A stretch of DNA of 64,000 nt from Actinocorallia sp039871655. Lineage in GTDB: Bacteria; Actinomycetota; Actinomycetes; Streptosporangiales; Streptosporangiaceae. Below the pieces are notes generated by a model. It made no database searches and was not told the origin of the DNA. It was given only the letters and a program-made list of their open reading frames with translations. Shown here in pieces: positions 24,314 through 31,936 of the stretch (its first letter is position 1; every line of letters begins with the position of its first letter). The translations under genes and the position numbers were made by a program. The stretch is from positions 186,001-250,000 of the forward strand of contig NZ_JBDPLZ010000003.1 in assembly GCF_039871655.1 (NCBI RefSeq), given 5' to 3'.

Positions 24314-25338
24314 GACAGCTCCTTGATCAGTTCGATGACGCGGGCCTGCGCGGCTCTGATCTCGGCGGGCTCGAGGTCGTGGGTGGGCGGCGTCAGCTTG
24401 ATGGAGTCGGCGGCGCCCGCGTAGGCCCAGACGCGTTCGGCGACCTGGTCGAGCGCCCCGGTGAGGGTGAGGGCCTCGGTCATGCGGTCGGAGACGGCGC
24501 CGGCCAGCCGGTCGGCCCCGCTCCCGGAGCGGAAGGCCTCGATGACCTTCTCCTGGTCCTCGGCGAGGTCGTGGAAGGCGAAGAAATCGGCGTAGGTGCG
24601 GACGGACGCGTAGAAGCCGGCGGTCCCGGCGGCGCGGCGGCGGGCGGTGGCCGGGTCGGGGTCGACCGAGCAGCAGGCCGAGACGACGACGTCCAGCTCG
24701 GAGCGGTCGCGCCCGCTCGCGGCCAGGCCCTCCAGCAGCGGCGGCAGCGAGCGTTCGGCGAGCCAGGCGGGGGAGCACAGCTCGTGCGAGATCCAGCCCT
24801 GGCCGATCTGTCCGGCCAGCTTCGTCATGGCCGGGCCCATGCCCGCGACGTAGACCGGGATCTCTCTGCGGACCTGCGGGAACGGCCTCTGGTAGCCGCG
24901 GACGCGCATCGGCTCGTGTTCGCCCTCCAGCGTCATCGGCGTCCCGTCGGCGGCGTGCGCGACGAAGTGCCGCACCGCCGCGACGGTCTCGCGCAGGTGC
25001 GCCACGGGCCTGCCCCAGCGGGCGTTGTGCCAGTCCTCGTTGAGCCGCTTGACGCCGGTGCCCAGGCCGAGGACGAACCGCCCGCCGGCGAGTTCGTCGA
25101 GGTCCAGGGCCTCCAGCGCGGTGACCATCGGGCTGCGGGTGAAAGCGAGCGCGATGGCGGTGCCGACCCGGGCGCTGGAGGTGCCCTGGGCCAGCGCGGC
25201 GGCGGTGACCGTGGCGCTGCGGTGCAGTTCGGGCACCCATAGGGTGGTGGCGCCCGCCTCCTCGGCGGCCCGGCCCGCCGCCACGAGCTCCTCCAGGGTC
25301 TCGCCCCAGGGACCGAAGGTGATCTTCAGTCCGGTCAC
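24310..25338 (-). CDS. LLM-class (F420/FMN) oxidoreductase
   Basis: This 342-residue TIM-barrel protein is of the luciferase-like monooxygenase superfamily. Landmarks are the N-terminal ITFGPWGETLEELVAAGRAAEEAGATTLWV, LGLGTGVKRLNEDWHNARWGRP near residues 93-115, and a GWISHELCSP segment near 180. Most actinobacterial members of this subfamily use F420. Oxidation or reduction of a carbonyl or double bond is likely. The GTG start overlaps the MaoC stop as GTGA. Confidence 0.88.
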   Translation of the reverse strand: MTGLKITFGPWGETLEELVAAGRAAEEAGATTLWVPELHRSATVTAAALAQGTSSARVGTAIALAFTRSPMVTALEALDLDELAGGRFVLGLGTGVKRLNEDWHNARWGRPVAHLRETVAAVRHFVAHAADGTPMTLEGEHEPMRVRGYQRPFPQVRREIPVYVAGMGPAMTKLAGQIGQGWISHELCSPAWLAERSLPPLLEGLAASGRDRSELDVVVSACCSVDPDPATARRRAAGTAGFYASVRTYADFFAFHDLAEDQEKVIEAFRSGSGADRLAGAVSDRMTEALTLTGALDQVAERVWAYAGAADSIKLTPPTHDLEPAEIRAAQARVIELIKELS

Positions 25339-25868
25339 GCCCGTTCCTCGGGCAGCTCCAGCTTCCCGGTCCTGGCCACGGGGAAGTAGTTCTTGTCGTG
25401 GGTGGCGCCGCGCTTGTAGATCATGACCGAGCGGATCCAGGAGACGACCTCCTCGCCGTCCTGGTTGAGGCCGCGGGTCTTCATGGTGATGATCCCCGCG
25501 TAGGGCCGCGACTTGGACTCGCGGGTCTCCAGCACGATCGACTCGCCGTAGAGGGTGTCGCCGACGAAGACGGGGTGGGTCAGCTTGATGTCGGTCCAGC
25601 CGAGGTTGAGCAGCGCGTTCTGGCTCATGTCGACGACCGAGAGGCCGAGGACCAGGGCGACGGTGAAGCCGGAGTTGACGATCACCTTGCCGTAGGGGGC
25701 GCGCGAGGCGAAGTCGGCGTTGAAGTGGTTCTGGTTGGTGTTCAGGGTGAGCAGCGTGAACCAGGTGTTGTCGGCCTCGGTGATCGTCCGTCCGAAGGGG
25801 TGCTGGTAGACGTCGCCGACGGCGTAGTCCTCGAAGTAACGCCCGATTCCGGCCTCGTGCACAGTCAA
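25335..25868 (-). CDS. MaoC-like hydratase, first gene of nine-gene operon
   Basis: This 177-residue hot-dog protein begins the operon. It has the MaoC layout FEDYAVGD, HPFGRTITEADNTW and LTHPVFVGDTLYGES. The catalytic hydratase loop usually reads GDxNPxHxD; here it is LNTNQNHFNADF, with Asn at the Asp position. Closely similar MaoC-type proteins occur beside CaiB/BaiF and CitE-like genes, so this may be a variant hydratase for a branched or dicarboxylyl-CoA. TTG at 25868 follows AGAGGA; GTG at 25862 is an alternative. Confidence 0.85.
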   Translation of the reverse strand: MTVHEAGIGRYFEDYAVGDVYQHPFGRTITEADNTWFTLLTLNTNQNHFNADFASRAPYGKVIVNSGFTVALVLGLSVVDMSQNALLNLGWTDIKLTHPVFVGDTLYGESIVLETRESKSRPYAGIITMKTRGLNQDGEEVVSWIRSVMIYKRGATHDKNYFPVARTGKLELPEERA

Positions 25869-25894
25869 CGTTCGATCCTCTTGCGGTGGCTGAC

Positions 25895-25912
25895 AAAAAG
25901 GTCTGACTTTTT
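25895..25912. promoter_or_regulatory. operator candidate A (GTCTGAC core) of nine-gene operon
   Basis: AAAAAGGTCTGACTTTTT is an inverted repeat around the core GTCTGAC. It lies 27-44 bp upstream of the MaoC start. The same core occurs before the HadA gene and before the GntR gene, so it probably is a binding site for that regulator. Confidence 0.6.
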
Positions 25913-25924
25913 ACTGGCCTTCAC

Positions 25925-25942
25925 TTTAAAGGTCTGATGTAT
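25925..25942. promoter_or_regulatory. operator candidate B (GGTCTGAT core)
   Basis: TTTAAAGGTCTGATGTAT is a second copy of the AAAGGTCTGA motif, 30 bp upstream of site A. The opposite-strand form ATACATCAGA recurs at 28106-28115, upstream of the SDR gene. Confidence 0.45.
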
Positions 25943-26058
25943 GACGGTCAAGGAGTGCTCCGCCGCAGGTCGCGGCCGCCCCTGCGAACCCTGGAGTTTC
26001 ATCATGCGAAACGCTGTTCCGGATTCTAGCGGGGGCTCGGTCCGAGGTCGAGAAGCGC

Positions 26059-26090
26059 CCGCCGGACGCCCGCGCGGAGGCGTCCGGCGG
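26059..26090 (-). terminator. hairpin terminator of HadAB-like pair
   Basis: CCGCCGGACGCC (26059-26070) pairs perfectly with GGCGTCCGGCGG (26079-26090). It is just beyond the stop of the minus-strand dehydratase gene at 26096 and separates it from the next operon. Confidence 0.75.
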
Positions 26091-26095
26091 CGGCG

Positions 26096-26539
26096 TCAGC
26101 GGGCGCCGGGACCGTCCGCGGTGCCCAGGAGCACCTTCGCGCGGGCCGGGGCCGCGGCCACACGCGCGGCCTCGCCGTCAGGGCCGACGACCACCACGCG
26201 CTGCTCCAGCACCAGGTAGTCCTCGCCCACTTCGGTGACGACGCCCTCGCAGCGCACCGTCTCCTCGGCGAAGACCAGCGCCTTGAAGGTGAAGTCGAGC
26301 CGGTGCACGAAGCACTGCGGGCCCAGCCAGTCCTGGATCTGCTCGACCAGCAGCGCCCCGAACACCTGGCCGTCGACGACGGGGCCGGGCACCTTGGCGG
26401 CCTTGACGAACTCGGGGTCGTAGTGCAGCCGGTACCAGTCCCAGGTCGCGCCCGCGTAGGCGACCATGTCCGCCAGCCCGATCTTCCGCTCCAGCGGCGG
26501 GACGACCTCGCCCGCCTCGTGGTCCGCCCGCGTCGTCAC
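26096..26539 (-). CDS. HadB-like MaoC dehydratase subunit
   Basis: This 147-residue hot-dog protein carries the catalytic motif in the order of (3R)-hydroxyacyl dehydratases: YAGATWDWYRLHYDPEF near residues 27-43, including a conserved Asp and His, then PGPVVDGQVFGALLVEQI. It overlaps the companion upstream gene by 4 bp and probably forms a heterodimer with it, like HadB with HadA or the ChsH1-ChsH2 pair. It dehydrates an acyl-CoA or acyl-ACP, the exact substrate being unknown. Confidence 0.85.
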   Translation of the reverse strand: MTTRADHEAGEVVPPLERKIGLADMVAYAGATWDWYRLHYDPEFVKAAKVPGPVVDGQVFGALLVEQIQDWLGPQCFVHRLDFTFKALVFAEETVRCEGVVTEVGEDYLVLEQRVVVVGPDGEAARVAAAPARAKVLLGTADGPGAR

Positions 26540-27036
26540 TTTCCGGCCTCCAGTGCCACGAAGATGATCGTCTCCTCGTTCTCGGCGAGGAGGCCGCCGT
26601 TCTGGTCGGTGTACGTCGCCCGCGAGGCGATGATCAGCATCTCCGACCCGGACCGGGTGGTCTTGCCGGTGACGTCCGTGATCTCCCAGGTGGCGGTGAC
26701 GACGTCGTCCGGCCGGAGCCGGCGGTGGAAGGTGTAGGAGTTGCCGCCGCGCACCTTGCGGGTGCCGGGGATCTCGATGCCCCACTCGTGGCCGGCGTAG
26801 CCGTCGGGCGGGATCGGCAGGTCGGCGTACTGGTTGGTCTCGCAGATCAGCGTCGGCGGAGCGGTGACACCGGGCAGGCCCTGGGCGCGGGCGTACTCGG
26901 GGTCGGAGTACAGAGGGTTGTGGTCGCCGATCGCGATGCCGAAGTAGCGGCCCGCCGCCGCGCCGAACTCCTCGGGCGCGGTGTAGACCTTCTTCCGGCC
27001 GACGAGCGCACGGATCTCATCGGTGAGCAATGTCAT
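26536..27036 (-). CDS. HadA-like FAS1-type dehydratase subunit
   Basis: This 166-residue hot-dog protein has the N-terminal MaoC-dehydratase pattern AIGDHNPLYSDPEYARAQGL near residues 35-54, where the usual catalytic His is Tyr (NPLY), followed by APPTLI. This subunit alone should be inactive and relies on the neighbouring HadB-like partner, as in known heterodimers. Operator candidate C lies 22-37 bp upstream, linking it to the adjacent GntR regulator. Confidence 0.87.
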   Translation of the reverse strand: MTLLTDEIRALVGRKKVYTAPEEFGAAAGRYFGIAIGDHNPLYSDPEYARAQGLPGVTAPPTLICETNQYADLPIPPDGYAGHEWGIEIPGTRKVRGGNSYTFHRRLRPDDVVTATWEITDVTGKTTRSGSEMLIIASRATYTDQNGGLLAENEETIIFVALEAGK

Positions 27037-27057
27037 GGAGGCATCCTCTGGGCAGTC

Positions 27058-27073
27058 TAAAGTCAGACGTATT
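27058..27073. promoter_or_regulatory. operator candidate C (GTCAGAC core) of HadAB-like pair
   Basis: TAAAGTCAGACGTATT carries the core GTCAGAC, the reverse complement of GTCTGAC seen in site A. It sits just upstream of the HadA-like start at 27036. Confidence 0.55.
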
Positions 27074-27108
27074 GAGTCTAGGGTATGCCCGGGGACGGGA
27101 GAAGAAGA

Positions 27109-27140
27109 GGCCGCCGAGGGGAGTCGTCCCCGCGGCGGCC
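27109..27140 (-). terminator. hairpin terminator of GntR gene
   Basis: GGCCGCCG (27109-27116) pairs with CGGCGGCC (27133-27140), continued inward by GGGGA/TCCCC with one mismatch. It lies 31 bp beyond the minus-strand GntR stop. Confidence 0.75.
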
Positions 27141-27171
27141 GTCGTCACAAGAAGGGCGTCCATCTGCCCGT

Positions 27172-27927
27172 TCAGTCCTCGCTGTAGGCGCCCCGGATGT
27201 TGTTCAGGTGCCTGCGCATCGCCTCGCTGGCGCCCTCGGCGTCCCCGGCTGCGATCAGCTCGATGATCTGCTCGTGCTCCTCGTCGACCATGGTCCAGAA
27301 CTCCGGCTGGGCGGCGGGCCGCAGGAAGCGGGTGCTCAGCACGTGGAACACCGGTTCGGTCATCATCGTCAGCAGCCCGTTGCCGGTCGCCTGCATGATG
27401 ACGTCGTGGAAGTGCTGGTGCTCCCGGAACTTCATGCTGCGCCCGCGAGTGCGCTTCTCCCTCTCCATGGCGTCGCGCAGAGCGTCCAGGTGGTGCTGCT
27501 CGCGGCGCCGCGCGGCCAGCGCGGTGGCCGGCACCTCCAGCAGCTCGCGCGCCTCCAGGATGGCCGAGAGCGGCAGCGCCGCGGACCCCGACATCAGCCC
27601 GATGCCCACCTCGAGGTAGTCGCTGATCTGGTCGGGGTCGACCTGGGAGACGAAGGTGCCGCCGGTGGTGCCGCGCGAGGTGCGGACCAGTCCCTGCGAC
27701 GCCAGGACGCGCAGCGCCTCGCGGACGGTGCTGCGGCTGACGCCGAAGTTCCCCCCGATCTCGCTCTCCGGGGGCAGCCGGTCGCCCGGCGCCAGCGACC
27801 CGTCGAGGATCAGCTCCCGCAGCTGGTCGGCGACCTGCTGGTAGGCCGGCCGCAGCCGGGTGACCGGAAGGGAGGCGGGTGCCGTGGACTCCGGGAGACC
27901 GGCGCTGTTGCGACGAGCACTGGGCAC
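27172..27927 (-). CDS. GntR family, FCD-domain regulator
   Basis: This 251-residue regulator has an N-terminal winged helix (AYQQVADQLRELILDGSLAPGDRLPPESEIGGNFGVSRSTVREALRVL in part, about residues 28-75) and a C-terminal all-helical FCD domain with the His-rich metal/effector positions FREHQHFHDVIM near 168-179 and HEQIIELI. FCD regulators sense carboxylic acids or acyl-CoAs. The GTG start at 27927 is the only fit. Operator candidate D lies directly upstream and others lie before the neighbouring operons, so it is the likely master regulator of this block. Confidence 0.9.
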   Translation of the reverse strand: MPSARRNSAGLPESTAPASLPVTRLRPAYQQVADQLRELILDGSLAPGDRLPPESEIGGNFGVSRSTVREALRVLASQGLVRTSRGTTGGTFVSQVDPDQISDYLEVGIGLMSGSAALPLSAILEARELLEVPATALAARRREQHHLDALRDAMEREKRTRGRSMKFREHQHFHDVIMQATGNGLLTMMTEPVFHVLSTRFLRPAAQPEFWTMVDEEHEQIIELIAAGDAEGASEAMRRHLNNIRGAYSED

Positions 27928-27950
27928 TCTGTCCCGCCCCCTTGATCAGC

Positions 27951-27966
27951 AAAATGTCAGACAGTG
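27951..27966. promoter_or_regulatory. operator candidate D (TGTCAGACA) of GntR gene
   Basis: AAAATGTCAGACAGTG contains the exact dyad TGTC-A-GACA, 24 bp upstream of the GntR start. Autoregulation would place it on the same list as sites A-C. Confidence 0.55.
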
Positions 27967-28105
27967 AGATCGCGCTACCGTGCGGCCATCGCGGCCACGG
28001 GCCCATCTTCCCATGAAGCCGCCTATCCCGTGCGTCGATCGTCGGTCCAGGAGGTGTCATGGCGGCCACCCGGGGAAGCGACGGGAGACGGGGCAGCCGG
28101 GGAGG

Positions 28106-28119
28106 ATACATCAGATCTT
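28106..28119. promoter_or_regulatory. operator candidate E (ATACATCAGATCTT)
   Basis: The sequence is close to the reverse complement of site B (ATACATCAGACCTT). It lies 88 bp upstream of the SDR start, so the SDR gene may belong to the same regulon. Confidence 0.35.
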
Positions 28120-28207
28120 GACGGAAAGAACGCTCGAGAGTCTTCCCGCGCCCGCTCGATAGACTGCTGATCTCTGTATCGGACCTCGTACACCGCGGGA
28201 GTTGCTC

Positions 28208-28969
28208 ATGGACCTGTTCCGGCTGGACGGCAAGACCGCGCTGGTCACCGGAGGGACCCGGGGGATCGGGTTGATGATCGCCCGGGGCCTGCTGGAGGCC
28301 GGAGCCGCCAAGGTGATCATCAGCTCCCGCAAGGCCGACGCGGTGGACCAGGCCGTGGCCGAGCTGTCCAAGGCGGGCCCGGGCGAGGTCGTCGGGGTGC
28401 CCGCCGACCTGTCCACCGAGGCGGAGTGCCTGCGGCTGGCCGAGACCGTCGACGGGCCGCTGCACATCCTGGTGAACAACGCCGGCGCCACCTGGGGCGC
28501 GCCGCTGGAGGAGTTCCCCTCCTCGGCCTGGGACAAGGTGCTCGACCTCAACCTGAAGTCGCCCTTCTACCTGACCAAGGCGCTGCTGCCGCGTCTGCGC
28601 GAGGCCGCCACCCCCGACGACCCGGCGCGGATCATCAACATCGGTTCGGTCGACGGCATCATGACGCCGGGCCAGCGCTACTCCTACACCTCCAGCAAGG
28701 CGGCTGTCCACCAGCTCACCCGGGTGCTGGCCAAGGAACTCGGCCCGCAGGCCATCACGGTCAACGCGATCGCGCCCGGCCCGTTCGAGTCCAAGATGAT
28801 GGCCGCGACGCTCGACGCGTTCGGCGACGCCGTCGCCGCGGCGGTGCCGCTCAAGCGCATCGGCCGCCCGGACGACATGGCGGGCACCGCGGTGTTCCTC
28901 TCCAGCCGCGCCGGCGCGTATGTGAACGGTGCCGTCATTCCCGTGGACGGCGGCCTGGCCGTTGTCTAA
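28208..28969 (+). CDS. SDR family oxidoreductase
   Basis: This 253-residue classical short-chain dehydrogenase has the cofactor motif TGGTRGIG near residues 14-21, NNAG near 88 and the catalytic Ser and YxxxK in SVDGIMTPGQRYSYTSSK near 150-163. DGTA-type ending with VIPVDGGLAVV fits the family. It probably is a NAD(P)-dependent 3-ketoacyl or alcohol dehydrogenase. An in-frame TTG two codons upstream exists, but the ATG follows CGGGAG. It diverges from the GntR gene with a 280-bp promoter region. Confidence 0.9.
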   Translation: MDLFRLDGKTALVTGGTRGIGLMIARGLLEAGAAKVIISSRKADAVDQAVAELSKAGPGEVVGVPADLSTEAECLRLAETVDGPLHILVNNAGATWGAPLEEFPSSAWDKVLDLNLKSPFYLTKALLPRLREAATPDDPARIINIGSVDGIMTPGQRYSYTSSKAAVHQLTRVLAKELGPQAITVNAIAPGPFESKMMAATLDAFGDAVAAAVPLKRIGRPDDMAGTAVFLSSRAGAYVNGAVIPVDGGLAVV

Positions 28970-28980
28970 GGTCTGATGGG
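28966..28980. promoter_or_regulatory. weak operator candidate F (AAGGTCTGAT)
   Basis: The SDR stop and TetR promoter region contain AAGGTCTGAT, matching site B over ten bases. It is 48 bp before the TetR start at 29028. One match with a relaxed core is weak evidence. Confidence 0.25.
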
Positions 28981-29027
28981 CTCCGGGTCCGCATCGGAGT
29001 CCGGAGCGAGTACAGAGGTGGCGTCAT

Positions 29028-29639
29028 ATGGCGGCGGAGACCGTCCAAGAGGCTTGGGCGGATCTGCCGCCGACGGCGCAGAAACTGCTGACGGCGGCAC
29101 TGGAGGCCTTCGGGGAGCAGGGGTACCACGGCACTTCGACCCGGCAGGTGGCATTGCGTGCGGGGATGAGCCCCGCCGCCCTGTACATGCACTTCTCGTC
29201 GAAGGAAGCGCTGCTGTACGAGATAGCGCGCACCGGGCATGAGGTGAACTACGAGCGGGTCCGCCGGGTGTGCGAGGAGAATCCGGGTCCGGTGGAACGG
29301 GTGCGGGCCATCGTCGAGGCGATGGTCTCCTTCCACGCCGAGCACCACACCCTGGCCCGGGTCGTCCAGTACGAGCACGCCTCGCTGACCTCGGCCCACC
29401 AGCGCGAGCTGATCGGGATCCGGCGGCAGACCGAGGCCCTCCTGCACGAGGCGATCGCCGGGGGCGTCGAGACCGGCGTGTTCGACGCCGCGGCGGCGCC
29501 CATGGCGACCACGGCCATCATGTCCCTGGCCATCGACGTGGCCCGCTGGTACCCCAGCCAGCGCAGCCGCAGGCCGGCCCAGATCACCGCGGCCTACGCC
29601 GACCTGGCGCTGCGCATGCTGGGGTCCCGCAGGCCTTAG
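29028..29639 (+). CDS. TetR family regulator (KstR2-like C-terminal domain)
   Basis: This 203-residue TetR regulator has the DNA-binding helices FGEQGYHGTSTRQVALRAGM and SPAALYMHFSSKEALLYEI (about residues 27-68). Its ligand domain with FHAEHHTLARVVQYEH and YPSQRSRRPAQITAAYADLAL resembles KstR2-type regulators that sense acyl-CoAs. It follows the SDR gene and its 3' end overlaps the convergent ADH stop by 4 bp. A likely operator lies at 31174-31185. Confidence 0.88.
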   Translation: MAAETVQEAWADLPPTAQKLLTAALEAFGEQGYHGTSTRQVALRAGMSPAALYMHFSSKEALLYEIARTGHEVNYERVRRVCEENPGPVERVRAIVEAMVSFHAEHHTLARVVQYEHASLTSAHQRELIGIRRQTEALLHEAIAGGVETGVFDAAAAPMATTAIMSLAIDVARWYPSQRSRRPAQITAAYADLALRMLGSRRP

Positions 29640-30751
29640 AAGAGCACCACCTGGCGGACGGCCTCGCCGGTGTGCAGCCGGTCGAAGCCCGCGTTGATCT
29701 CCTCCAGGGCGAGGGTGCCCGACAGGAGGCGGTCGACCGGCAGGGTGCCCTCGCGGTACATCTCGATGAAGCGGGGGACGTCGCGGCGGGGGACGCAGGA
29801 GCCCAGGTAGCTGCCCCGCAGGGTCTTCTCCTCGGCGACGAGGCTGAGCGCGGGCAGCGCCAGCTCCCTGCCGGGGGCGGGCAGGCCCACGGTCACCGCG
29901 GTGCCGCCGGGGGCCGCCGCGTCGTAGGCCTGGCGCAGCACCGGCACCACGCCCGCGGTCTCGATGACCTTGTCCGCGCCGCCGCCGGTGATCTCCTTGA
30001 TCTCGGCGACGGCGTCCGGCCCGCCCAGCACGGTGTGGGTGGCGCCGAGTTCCCGGGCGAGCTCCAGCTTGGCGGGGACGACGTCGATCGCGACGATCGT
30101 CGGGGCGCCCAGCGCCTTGGCCGCGAGCAGCGCCGACAGGCCGACGCCGCCGAGGCCGAAGACCGCGACGCCGTCGTCGGGAGTGACCTTCGCGCTGTGC
30201 AGGGCGGCGCCCGCTCCGGTCAGCACCGCGCAGCCGAACAGCGCCGCGATCTCGAACGGCAGGTCGGGGTCGACCTTGACGGCCGACTGCTGGGAGACCA
30301 CCGCGTAGTCGGAGAACGCCGAGACGCCCAGGTGGTGGTTGATCCGGCCGCCGTCGATGCGCCGCCCGCCGCCCAGCAGGGTGCCGGCGCCGTTGGCCGC
30401 CGCGCCGGGGACGCACAGCGCGGGCCGTCCGGCCAGGCACCGGGGGCATTGGCCGCAGGCGGGCACGAAGGCCAGGACGACGCGGTCGCCCACGGCGAAC
30501 TCCGCGCCCTCCCCGACCGCGACGACCTCGCCGGCGGCCTCGTGGCCCAGCGCCATCGGCAGCGGGCGCACCCGCGAGCCGTTGATGACCGACAGGTCGG
30601 AGTGGCACAGTCCGGCGGCGCCGATCCTGACCAGAAGTTCGCCCGGCCCCGGCGGGTCGAGCGTCACCTCGGTGATCTCCAGCGGCCGGGAGTCGGCGTA
30701 GGGGGTGTCGCGGCCGGGTTCGGTCAGGACGGACACGCGGGTCGTGGTCAT
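29636..30751 (-). CDS. zinc-dependent medium-chain alcohol dehydrogenase
   Basis: This 371-residue zinc alcohol dehydrogenase has the catalytic-zinc motif GLCHSDLS near residue 47, GHEAAGEV near 69, and structural-zinc cysteines CGQCPRCLAGRPALC near 99-113. GLGGVGLSALL near 199 is the NAD(P) Rossmann motif. A broad primary-alcohol or aldehyde substrate is likely. It overlaps the thioesterase gene (start of this gene, stop of that) by 4 bp, so the two are cotranscribed with the nitroreductase upstream. Confidence 0.92.
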   Translation of the reverse strand: MTTTRVSVLTEPGRDTPYADSRPLEITEVTLDPPGPGELLVRIGAAGLCHSDLSVINGSRVRPLPMALGHEAAGEVVAVGEGAEFAVGDRVVLAFVPACGQCPRCLAGRPALCVPGAAANGAGTLLGGGRRIDGGRINHHLGVSAFSDYAVVSQQSAVKVDPDLPFEIAALFGCAVLTGAGAALHSAKVTPDDGVAVFGLGGVGLSALLAAKALGAPTIVAIDVVPAKLELARELGATHTVLGGPDAVAEIKEITGGGADKVIETAGVVPVLRQAYDAAAPGGTAVTVGLPAPGRELALPALSLVAEEKTLRGSYLGSCVPRRDVPRFIEMYREGTLPVDRLLSGTLALEEINAGFDRLHTGEAVRQVVLF

Positions 30752-31161
30752 GACGACACCACCAGCTTCTCCATGGCCGTGCGCATCGGGCCGGTGATCG
30801 GGACGGGCCGGCGGGTCTCCCGGTCCACGAAGACGTGGGTGAAGTCGCCGTGCGCGATGAGGGTCTCGCCGTCGGCGCGGTGGAGGCCGAGCTCGTACCT
30901 GACGCTGGAGGTGCCGAGTTTGCCGATGCGCATGCCCACCTTGATGACTTCGGGGAAGTGGGACTCGGCCTTATACTCGCAGCGAGAGGCCACGCACATG
31001 CCGATGGCGTCACCATGACGCGGGTCGAAGCCGGCCTCTCGGATGAGCCAGGTGTTGACCACGGTGTCCATCATCTCGTAGTGGATGACGTTGTTCATGT
31101 GGCCATAGCAGTCGTTGTCGTTCCAGCGGGTGGGAACGCTCTCCCAGTACAGGTAGCTCAC
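30748..31161 (-). CDS. acyl-CoA thioesterase (4HBT-type hot-dog)
   Basis: This 137-residue hot-dog protein has the 4-hydroxybenzoyl-CoA thioesterase motif: VPTRWNDNDCYGHMNNVIHYEMMDT near residues 9-33, with the catalytic Asp of RWNDND and the GHMNN His-Asn. It hydrolyses an acyl-CoA to free acid and CoA. The GTG start is 12 bp downstream of the nitroreductase stop. The palindrome TACTGGTCAGTA lies immediately upstream. Confidence 0.9.
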   Translation of the reverse strand: MSYLYWESVPTRWNDNDCYGHMNNVIHYEMMDTVVNTWLIREAGFDPRHGDAIGMCVASRCEYKAESHFPEVIKVGMRIGKLGTSSVRYELGLHRADGETLIAHGDFTHVFVDRETRRPVPITGPMRTAMEKLVVSS

Positions 31162-31172
31162 GAGAAACTATC

Positions 31173-31865
31173 CTACTGGTCAGTAACATCCGGCGGTGTG
31201 ACGGGGCTCCCATCAAAAGTGTCGAAAGTGGCGAACTCCGGCACTCTGGCCCGGCGCAGCCTCGTCGGCCTGCGCACCGGGTGGCCGAGGAACACCACCG
31301 AGGCCAGCGCCACGCCGTCCGGGACCCGCAGCAGCTCGCGCACCCCCTCCTCCCGGCGGATGTGGATCGTCGTCATCACCCCGCCCAGGCCCTCCTCGCG
31401 CGCCGCGAGCAGCACGTTCCACACGAACGGGTAGACCGACGCGCCGCCCGCGAAGGTGTAGCGGTCGTAGTCGCGGTCGACGGCGGCCAGCTCGTTCAGG
31501 TCGGCCAGCACGGCGAGCATCACCGGCACCTTGTCCAGATTGAGGGCGAACTCGGCGCGGTGGTCACCGGCGGGCTCCTTCGCCAGCGCCGCGGCCTCGG
31601 CCTCCCGGTCGGCCAGCGGCGACCATGGACGCAGCCCCGCCTCGCCCAGCGCCCGGTAGTCCCGCCACCCCGGCAGGTACAGGTCGCGCATGCCCCTGCG
31701 GATCTCGGGGTCCTTGACGACGACGACCCGCCACCCCTGCTTGTTGCCGCCGCTGGGCGCGAACCGGGCGCTGTCCAGGATGCGGTAGACGGTGGCGTCG
31801 GAGACGGGTTCGTCAGTGAATTCCCTGATGGCGGCGGTGCCGCGCAGAGCCTCGAGCAGTTCCAT
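31173..31865 (-). CDS. nitroreductase family FMN oxidoreductase
   Basis: This 230-residue protein has the NfsA/NfsB-like start LRGTAAIREFTDEPVSDATVYRILDSARFAPSGGNKQGW (residues 8-46 in part), whose R-x-F and PSGGNKQ segments bind FMN, and ends with EGLGGVMTTIHIRREEGVRELL and LGHPVRRP. It should reduce nitro groups or quinones using NAD(P)H or F420. Gene order nitroreductase-thioesterase-ADH suggests an operon. Confidence 0.9.
   Translation of the reverse strand: MELLEALRGTAAIREFTDEPVSDATVYRILDSARFAPSGGNKQGWRVVVVKDPEIRRGMRDLYLPGWRDYRALGEAGLRPWSPLADREAEAAALAKEPAGDHRAEFALNLDKVPVMLAVLADLNELAAVDRDYDRYTFAGGASVYPFVWNVLLAAREEGLGGVMTTIHIRREEGVRELLRVPDGVALASVVFLGHPVRRPTRLRRARVPEFATFDTFDGSPVTPPDVTDQ
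31174..31185. promoter_or_regulatory. TACTG-GT-CAGTA palindrome upstream of thioesterase gene
   Basis: The two 5-bp arms TACTG and CAGTA flank a GT centre. It overlaps the last codons of the nitroreductase gene and lies 13-24 bp upstream of the thioesterase start. TetR-family operators often look like this; the TetR gene at 29028 is the closest candidate. Confidence 0.4.
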
Positions 31866-31936
31866 GACCCGAATATTTCATGACCGGTCCGGACCCCTGA
31901 CCTCGTGGCGGCCTCCCGGCTGATATCCATGCGGCC

